NCBI GenBank assembly: GCA_944323945.1
Contig: CALUUL010000086.1
Span: 1 to 6,422 of the forward strand
Direction: 5' to 3'
Origin: Candidatus Gastranaerophilales bacterium
Lineage (GTDB): Bacteria > Cyanobacteriota > Vampirovibrionia > Gastranaerophilales > Gastranaerophilaceae
Length of the DNA stretch: 6,422 bases
The notes below the pieces were generated by a model. That model did not search any database. It was not told where the DNA came from and worked only from the letters and a program-made list of their open reading frames with translations. A program made the translations under genes and the position numbers. Of the stretch, positions 1-5,291 are shown in pieces (the first letter of the stretch is position 1; every line of letters begins with the position of its first letter).

Positions 1-1547
1 GGTTAGCAGAACACCAAATGAATAGAAAATTCAAAGAACTCTTTGGAGATTGCAAACCATCTTTACCATTAAGCAAAGGTGGCAATATCGTATGTGGTAA
101 TGCAACAAGACTCGATTGGGAAGAAGTTTGCCCTAAGGGTATTAAAGGTCTAACTCACAAGGAAATGGAACAATACAAGCTTTTTGAACTTGAGAAATTT
201 AAACAACTTGAAATTCAAGGAACGAATAATGAAATTTATATTCTTGGGAATCCTCCGTATTTAGGGGCGAGATTGCAATCCGAAGAACAGAAACATGATA
301 TGTTTCTTGTATTTAACAATCTTATTGATGGATATAACAACTTAGATTATATTTCTTGTTGGTTTAAAAAAGCTACTGATTATATACATAACACCAACTC
401 CCAGTTTGCATTTGTTACTACAAACTCTATTTGTCAGGGAGCACAAGTGTCTTTATTGTGGAAAAACTTATTAAAAAATGGTGTTGAAATAGGGTTCGCT
501 TATCAATCCTTTAAATGGACCAATAATGCAAAATCTAATGCAGGTGTAACTTGTGTTATTATTGGTCTTAGAAATGAATCTAGTAAACCTAAGTATTTGA
601 TTACATCTAGTGCAAAAGAGGTTGTTAAAAATATTAATGGTTATTTGATCAACTATGAAGAGATATATATTGAAAAATCAAGAAATCCTGTCTCTATATT
701 GCCAGAAATTTGTTTTGGAAGTATGCCAAATGACAATGGCTATTTAATATTGTCAAAAGATGAAGCTATAATTTTCAAACAAAAGTATCCTAAATTTATG
801 CATTTGATTAAAATATTTTTAGGGTCCCAAGAGTTCATAAGAGGACAAGAAAGATATTGTTTTTGGATAACCGAAAAGGATATAGAGTTAGTTAATAATT
901 GTCCAGAAATAAAAGAAAGAATTATTGCCATTAAACAATATCGTAGCTCTAGCAAACGAATGGCAACCAACAAATTAGCTGATTATCCATACAGATTCGG
1001 AGAGGTTCGATTTAAAAACACAAATTCAATAATTATACCCAGGGTTTCTTCTGAAAGAAGAGAATATATACCTTGCGGTTTTTTAGATTCTAACACTATT
1101 ATTTCTGATTCTGCCTTGGCTATTTATGATGCTGAGCCTTGGGTCTTTGGTGTTGTTACTTCAAGGATGCATATGGTATGGGTTAGAGCTGTTGCAGGAA
1201 AACTTGAGACTCGATTAAGATATTCAGCAGAATTATGCTATAACACCTTCCCTTTCCCTGATATTACAGACAAACAAAAGAAAAACATAGAATATTATGT
1301 TAATAATATTCTTGCAGAAAGAGAAAAACATTCCGATAAAACAATGGCAGAGTTATATGACCCTGATAAAATGCCAAAAGGGTTAAGAGAAGCTCATCAT
1401 AGTCTTGATATAGCAATAGAAAAATGTTATCGTTCTACACCGTTTGAAAGTGATGAAAAACGATTGGAACACCTTTTCAAACGCTATGAAATAATGACAA
1501 ATCCAGACAAAAAACTAAGCCCTGAAGAACAACTAAGTTTATTGTAA
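1..1547 (+). CDS. MmeI-like class I SAM-dependent DNA N6-adenine methyltransferase (5' partial)
   Basis: Methylates adenine in a DNA target and probably sets the sequence specificity of the whole system. The frame is open to the left edge and its first full codons read LAEHQMN, a stretch I know from inside this family just before the NIVxGNA block. The ATG at 18 is therefore internal, and no ribosome binding site precedes it. Visible parts, numbered from that Met: NIVCGNATRLDW at 23-34; catalytic motif IV NPPY at 78-81 (249-260); a target-recognition region of MmeI type at about 268-414, ending in RLRYSAELCYNTFPFP; and the MmeI C-terminal helical domain from LYDPDKMP (446) to LFKRYE. The SAM-binding motif I and any N-terminal nuclease domain lie outside the window, so a fused endonuclease cannot be excluded. 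The protein ends in EEQLSLL, resembling a sliding-clamp-binding peptide. Stop TAA at 1545-1547, 9 nt before the next gene. Family call is firm; target site unknown. Confidence 0.9.
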   Translation, partial: LAEHQMNRKFKELFGDCKPSLPLSKGGNIVCGNATRLDWEEVCPKGIKGLTHKEMEQYKLFELEKFKQLEIQGTNNEIYILGNPPYLGARLQSEEQKHDMFLVFNNLIDGYNNLDYISCWFKKATDYIHNTNSQFAFVTTNSICQGAQVSLLWKNLLKNGVEIGFAYQSFKWTNNAKSNAGVTCVIIGLRNESSKPKYLITSSAKEVVKNINGYLINYEEIYIEKSRNPVSILPEICFGSMPNDNGYLILSKDEAIIFKQKYPKFMHLIKIFLGSQEFIRGQERYCFWITEKDIELVNNCPEIKERIIAIKQYRSSSKRMATNKLADYPYRFGEVRFKNTNSIIIPRVSSERREYIPCGFLDSNTIISDSALAIYDAEPWVFGVVTSRMHMVWVRAVAGKLETRLRYSAELCYNTFPFPDITDKQKKNIEYYVNNILAEREKHSDKTMAELYDPDKMPKGLREAHHSLDIAIEKCYRSTPFESDEKRLEHLFKRYEIMTNPDKKLSPEEQLSLL

Positions 1548-1552
1548 AGGAG
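1547..1552 (+). promoter_or_regulatory. Ribosome binding site of the 1557-2510 gene
   Basis: AAGGAG overlaps the last base of the methyltransferase stop codon and lies 4 nt before the ATG at 1557. It supports that start and couples the gene to the methyltransferase transcript. There is no room for a promoter in the 9-nt gap. Confidence 0.75.
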
Positions 1553-1556
1553 CAAA

Positions 1557-2510
1557 ATGGAACAAGTAGAGAAAAATAGCTCAAACATCATTTATTTTCA
1601 CTTTGATACAAAAGAAAGTCAATTAAGTGTTGAAGCTTTTGGACAACTTGTTAAATCTTTGAATACTGTAACCGATAATGTTTCTAAATTCTTTTACAGC
1701 AAACAAGCAAAATGTAACATCTATATATTACCTCCAGAAGAAGGTTCTTTTAAATCTAAGTTTTGTATATTTGTCACAGGTGCAGTAGTATCAACAGGAT
1801 TGGGAAATTTTGGAGATGGCATTCTTGAAGGTATTACAGGACATGATTACAAATATTATGGAAAGCAAACAGGTGCGTTAATTAAAGATGTAACTGTCGG
1901 TATTTTTTCTAAACCTGCTTCGGAGTTGGATGCAATACTTCCTGATAATGGCGATTTAGACCAGTCAATAAAGGCTAAGACTGACTTCTATCTTTCTATT
2001 ATAAATGATGACAATGTCCTAAGTTTGGGATTTACAGATGAAGATAAATCCCTAATACAAAAATCTCAATTCTGTTATTATATTGCCCCTGATAAGATGA
2101 GAGATATTTCAAATATTCAAGAATATGCTAAATTGACTATTATTAAACCTATCACAGTACGTAGCACTCAAGTTTGGACATTAAAAGACCATTCTAAAAC
2201 TAAAAGTGATGATTACAAAATTCTTGATGAAAACTTTAAAGAACTTGTTTGGAGTGGCGAAAACCCTCTAAAAGAATCAGAAGCTCCTGACGAAATTCTG
2301 GCAAAGATAGAATACGTAAGAGAGATGAAGAATGGTGTTGTTACAACAGTTCAAACAAATATTACAGATGTTTATCAATTTAACAATAGAGTTATTAAAG
2401 ATTTACCAAGTGATTTTAAATTAAATGAACCAACTAAAATTGAAAACAATAATGGACAAATAAGTATATTTGATATTTTAACTAACAATGAGGAGACTAA
2501 GAATGTCTGA
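1557..2510 (+). CDS. Conserved-looking hypothetical protein of a restriction-modification operon
   Basis: I do not recognise a named family. The 317-residue protein is soluble-looking, with no signal peptide. It seems to have two parts. The N-terminal half (about 10-100) alternates beta strands and a helix and contains ILPPEEGSFKSKF (57-69), followed by a glycine-rich hydrophobic stretch (71-95) too short and polar to be a clear membrane segment. The C-terminal half (about 193-270) looks beta-rich, with LTIIKP at 193-198 and a Trp at 207. This layout faintly recalls DUF7946-type hypothetical proteins, a guess from memory. A charged, probably disordered tail contains QISIF at 301-305 (2457-2471), a good match to the beta sliding clamp-binding consensus QL[SD]LF. 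The stop overlaps the dinD start by 8 nt. Position between methyltransferase and dinD suggests an accessory or specificity role, which is inference only. Confidence 0.85.
   Translation: MEQVEKNSSNIIYFHFDTKESQLSVEAFGQLVKSLNTVTDNVSKFFYSKQAKCNIYILPPEEGSFKSKFCIFVTGAVVSTGLGNFGDGILEGITGHDYKYYGKQTGALIKDVTVGIFSKPASELDAILPDNGDLDQSIKAKTDFYLSIINDDNVLSLGFTDEDKSLIQKSQFCYYIAPDKMRDISNIQEYAKLTIIKPITVRSTQVWTLKDHSKTKSDDYKILDENFKELVWSGENPLKESEAPDEILAKIEYVREMKNGVVTTVQTNITDVYQFNNRVIKDLPSDFKLNEPTKIENNNGQISIFDILTNNEETKNV
2491..2495 (+). promoter_or_regulatory. Ribosome binding site that fixes the dinD start at 2503
   Basis: AGGAG lies 7 nt before the ATG at 2503. An in-frame ATG at 2488 lies just upstream of this site, so a gene starting there would contain the ribosome binding site within its own coding sequence. 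The site therefore favours 2503, giving an N-terminus MSDYSIDDLL and an 8-nt overlap with the preceding gene. Confidence 0.8.
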
Positions 2511-3357
2511 TTACAGCATAGATGATTTATTGAAATCACCATTTGAAAAGATTAAAAGGATGACCGAAGATGGTTTTGAATATTGGTCTGCAAGAGATTT
2601 GTCAAAGCTATTAGAATATTCCGAGTATGGGAAATTTTTGAACCCTATAAACAAAGCTAAAGAATCCTGCAAGAGTAGTGGATATGATATAGAGGACCAT
2701 TTCGCTCAGGTGAGCGAAATGGTTGAAATCGGTTCAGGTGCTGAAAGAGAGGTTGAAGATTATCGTCTTTCTCGTTTTGCTTGTTATTTAATAGTACAAA
2801 ATGCCGACCCAACAAAAAAGAATGTAGCTATGGGGCAGGCTTATTTTGCAATTAAGACTCGTCAAAAAGAATTGCTTGAAGAGGAAGAACAAAAGCTAAT
2901 TCAATCCGAAGAAAATCAAAGACGATTATTCTTGCGTGAAGAAATGAAAAAGCATAATAAACACCTTGCTGATGCAGCAAGTAATGCAGGTGTAAAAGAA
3001 CCGAGAGACTATGCGATATTTCAAAATTATGGCTACAAAGGTCTGTATGGTGGCTTAGACAGACAAGCTATTCATAACAGAAAGGGTTTAAAGAAAAGCC
3101 AAGATATACTAGACCATATGGGAAGCACGGAGCTTGCGGCTAATTTATTCCGAGCTACACAAACAGAAGAAAAGTTGAGACGCGAGAATATCAAAGGTAA
3201 ATATAAGGCAAACCAAACCCATTACGAAGTTGGCAAAAAAGTTAGAGAAACCATTCAAGAACTTGGTGGAACTATGCCAGAAGATTTGCCTACAGTTGAT
3301 TCAATTAAGAAAATTGAAAGAGAAGAACGTAAGAAGCTTGAAGATAAAGGAGAATAA
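2503..3357 (+). CDS. dinD: DNA damage-inducible protein D (DinD)
   Basis: In E. coli, DinD is an SOS-induced protein reported to bind RecA filaments and inhibit RecA-driven strand exchange; it acts in the cytoplasm on DNA-bound RecA. This 284-residue protein is close to the E. coli one (about 274) along its length. The N-terminal part (about 14-120) carries FEKIK, WSARDLSKLLEYSEY, DHF and RFACYLIVQNADPTKK, a Bro-N/phage-antirepressor-like fold. A Glu-rich, probably coiled segment follows (about 124-160). The C-terminal part has GYKGLYGGLD (177), HMGSTELAANLFRATQTEEK (from 205) and ETIQELGGTMPE. Start at 2503 is chosen for its AGGAG and agreement with the E. coli N-terminus. I see no LexA box, so control here is probably that of the operon rather than a separate SOS promoter. 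Codons 65-74 lie in a perfect 13-bp inverted repeat. DinD genes are often found beside restriction-modification genes, so the context fits defence. Confidence 0.95.
   Translation: MSDYSIDDLLKSPFEKIKRMTEDGFEYWSARDLSKLLEYSEYGKFLNPINKAKESCKSSGYDIEDHFAQVSEMVEIGSGAEREVEDYRLSRFACYLIVQNADPTKKNVAMGQAYFAIKTRQKELLEEEEQKLIQSEENQRRLFLREEMKKHNKHLADAASNAGVKEPRDYAIFQNYGYKGLYGGLDRQAIHNRKGLKKSQDILDHMGSTELAANLFRATQTEEKLRRENIKGKYKANQTHYEVGKKVRETIQELGGTMPEDLPTVDSIKKIEREERKKLEDKGE
2696..2723. repeat. Perfect 13-bp inverted repeat with 2-nt spacer inside dinD
   Basis: The left arm ACCATTTCGCTCA (2696-2708) and its exact reverse complement (2711-2723) are separated by GG. As RNA it could form a 12-bp stem (2696-2707 with 2712-2723) closed by the tetraloop AGGU. 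No U-run follows, so it is not an ordinary terminator. It encodes DHFAQVSEMV of DinD. Function unknown: a protein-binding site, an mRNA processing or stability hairpin, or chance under protein constraint. Confidence 0.8.
3348..3352 (+). promoter_or_regulatory. Ribosome binding site of the helicase gene
   Basis: AGGAG within AAAGGAG sits in the last codons of dinD, 5 nt before the ATG at 3358, which directly follows the dinD stop TAA with no gap. It supports both the start and co-translation with dinD. Confidence 0.75.
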
Positions 3358-5289
3358 ATGCCTAATATAATAGATGTTACATATGCAAGAACTGGCGAAA
3401 GCACAAAGACTAACCAATATGGCATGAGAGAAATGCAAGAAAAGGCATTTGCTTCTCGTAATTCAAAATATCTTCTCATAAAAGCTCCTCCTGCTTCAGG
3501 AAAATCAAGAGCTTTGATGTTTATTGCTCTTGATAAATTAGCACATCAAGGAATAAAAAAAGTTATTATTGCTGTACCAGAACGTTCTATTGGTGCATCC
3601 TTCCAAAAAACAAACTTAAAAGAAAACGGATTCTTTGAAGACTGGAATCCAGAAGATAAGTATAATTTATGTACAGCAGGAAGCGATGAATCAAAAGTAA
3701 CTTTATTCTCTAAGTTTTTAGACAGTGACTCAAAGATTTTAATTTGTACACATGCAACATTAAGGTATGCTTATGAAGAAGTCGAAGAGAATAAATTTAA
3801 TGATTGTTTGCTTGCGATTGACGAATTTCACCATGTATCAGCTGATAAAGACAGTAGTAAATTAGGAAACTTGTTGCATTCTATAATGACTAAATCAAAT
3901 GCACATATTGTTGCAATGACTGGTTCATATTTTAGAGGTGATGGAGTTCCTGTTTTAGCACCAGAAGACGAAATAAAATTTGATAAAGTAACTTATAACT
4001 ATTATGACCAATTAAATGGTTATAATTATCTAAAATCACTTGGTATAGGTTATCATTTTTATCAAGGTAAATATCTTAGTGCAATTAATGAAATTTTAGA
4101 TACAGACAAAAAAACTATATTGCATATACCTAATGTAAATTCTGGTGAAAGTACAAAAGAAAAGTATGAAGAAGTAAATGCTATTCTTGATAGTATAGGT
4201 GAGTTTGAAAAGCAAGATAGCGAAACTGGAGTTTTGTACATAAAAAGAAAAACTGATGGAAAAATTATTAAAGTAGCCGATTTAGTTGATGATAATCCTA
4301 CTAATAGGGATAAAATTGTTAGCTACTTGAAGAATATTAAATCTGTTGATGATATGGATTTGATAATTGCATTAGGAATGGCTAAAGAAGGTTTTGATTG
4401 GCCTTATTGTGAGCACGCATTGACGGTAGGTTATAGAGGTTCTTTGACGGAAATAATTCAGATTATCGGACGTTGTACAAGAGATAGTGAAAATAAAACA
4501 CACGCTCAATTTACTAACTTAATTGCTCAACCTGATGCAGAAGATAACGAAGTTACAATTGCTGTAAATAATATGTTAAAAGCAATAACTTGTTCTTTGC
4601 TTATGGAACAAGTGTTAGCACCTAATTTTAAATTTAAAACAAGAGTTCCTGATGATACTGAAAAAGCAGAAAAAGGAACAATTAAAATTAGAGGATTTAA
4701 ACAACCTTCAACTGCAAAGGTTCAAAACATAGTTGATACAGATTTGAATGATTTAAAAGCCAAAATATTGCAAGATGACAATATTGCAAAAGCAATAACA
4801 GGAAGTGTTGACCCGGAAGTTATCAACAAAGTCTTAATTCCTAAAGTAATTCAAACTACATACCCTGATTTATCGGATGAAGAAATTGAAGAAGTTAGAC
4901 AATATGTAGTTGTTGATTCTGCAATTAAAACAGGAGATATAGAAACTTCTGGAGATAAACAGTTTATTAGAATGGCTAATAAATTTGTTAATATAGATGA
5001 TTTAAACATAGATTTGATAGATTCAATTAACCCATTCCAAAAAGCATTTGAAATATTGTCTAAATCTTTGGATAAAAAGACTTTTAAAGTTATCCAAAGT
5101 TGTATAGAGGAAACCAGAATCTCTATAACTGAAGAAGAAGCTATTATCTTGTGGCCTAAAATAAAGAAATTTGTTAAAGAAGTAGGCAGAGAACCTAATA
5201 TATCTTCTTATGACCCACTAGAAAGAAGAATGGCCGAAGCTTTGATTTTATTGAGAAAACTTAAACGTGAACGTGGAGCTAAAGTTTAA
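3358..5289 (+). CDS. Superfamily 2 DEAD/DEAH-type helicase/ATPase
   Basis: An ATP-driven DNA translocase or helicase, likely the motor of this system, as in Type I and III restriction subunits. All key motifs are intact: GMREMQ (22-27) near the Q-motif position; Walker A APPASGKS (43-50); Ia VPERS (73-77); Walker B DEFH (155-158, at 3820); III TGS (188-190); V GMAKEGFDW (340-348); and VI QIIGRCTRD (368-376, at 4459), with Arg372 and Arg375 as expected arginine fingers. Residues after about 380 are family-specific and I assign no fold to most of them. No nuclease motif is seen, so cutting must come from another protein, most plausibly the GIY-YIG nuclease encoded next. The last 45 residues (KIKKFVKEVGREPN, then DPLERR, then a basic end) resemble a segment near the N-terminus of that nuclease. 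Start directly abuts the dinD stop; its own stop overlaps the next start as TAATG. Length and motifs suggest an intact gene. Confidence 0.94.
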   Translation: MPNIIDVTYARTGESTKTNQYGMREMQEKAFASRNSKYLLIKAPPASGKSRALMFIALDKLAHQGIKKVIIAVPERSIGASFQKTNLKENGFFEDWNPEDKYNLCTAGSDESKVTLFSKFLDSDSKILICTHATLRYAYEEVEENKFNDCLLAIDEFHHVSADKDSSKLGNLLHSIMTKSNAHIVAMTGSYFRGDGVPVLAPEDEIKFDKVTYNYYDQLNGYNYLKSLGIGYHFYQGKYLSAINEILDTDKKTILHIPNVNSGESTKEKYEEVNAILDSIGEFEKQDSETGVLYIKRKTDGKIIKVADLVDDNPTNRDKIVSYLKNIKSVDDMDLIIALGMAKEGFDWPYCEHALTVGYRGSLTEIIQIIGRCTRDSENKTHAQFTNLIAQPDAEDNEVTIAVNNMLKAITCSLLMEQVLAPNFKFKTRVPDDTEKAEKGTIKIRGFKQPSTAKVQNIVDTDLNDLKAKILQDDNIAKAITGSVDPEVINKVLIPKVIQTTYPDLSDEEIEEVRQYVVVDSAIKTGDIETSGDKQFIRMANKFVNIDDLNIDLIDSINPFQKAFEILSKSLDKKTFKVIQSCIEETRISITEEEAIILWPKIKKFVKEVGREPNISSYDPLERRMAEALILLRKLKRERGAKV

Positions 5290-5291
5290 TG
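5287..5291 (+). promoter_or_regulatory. TAATG stop/start overlap coupling helicase and nuclease translation
   Basis: The helicase stop TAA (5287-5289) and the nuclease ATG (5289-5291) share one base. The only Shine-Dalgarno-like sequence is a weak GGAG at 5275-5278, 10 nt upstream. Nuclease translation therefore probably depends on ribosomes finishing the helicase, which would keep the two products in ratio and avoid nuclease without its motor. Confidence 0.7.

Noticed and set aside
18..20. ATG at 18 as the true start of the methyltransferase
   Set aside because: The frame continues to the left edge as LAEHQ, which belongs to the family, there is no ribosome binding site, and SAM motif I would be missing.
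740..973. Open frame of 77 codons on the - strand inside the methyltransferase gene
   Set aside because: Lies wholly within a well-supported coding region, has no recognisable domain, and looks like an antisense shadow.
1767..1841. Hydrophobic glycine-rich stretch of the unknown protein as a membrane segment
   Set aside because: Broken by Asn, Asp and Glu after about 14 residues; too short and polar for a confident transmembrane helix.
2488..2490. ATG at 2488 as the dinD start
   Set aside because: The AGGAG at 2491-2495 would lie inside the gene; the ATG at 2503 has proper spacing and fits the E. coli N-terminus.
2460..2510. SOS (LexA) box ahead of dinD
   Set aside because: Neither the CTGT-N8-ACAG nor the GAAC-N4-GTTC pattern is present just upstream of the gene.
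2696..2723. The dinD palindrome as a rho-independent terminator
   Set aside because: No T-tract follows the right arm and the genes downstream are in the same operon.
3255..3479. Open frame of 74 codons on the - strand across the dinD/helicase junction
   Set aside because: Antisense to two recognised proteins, including their conserved parts; no family resemblance.
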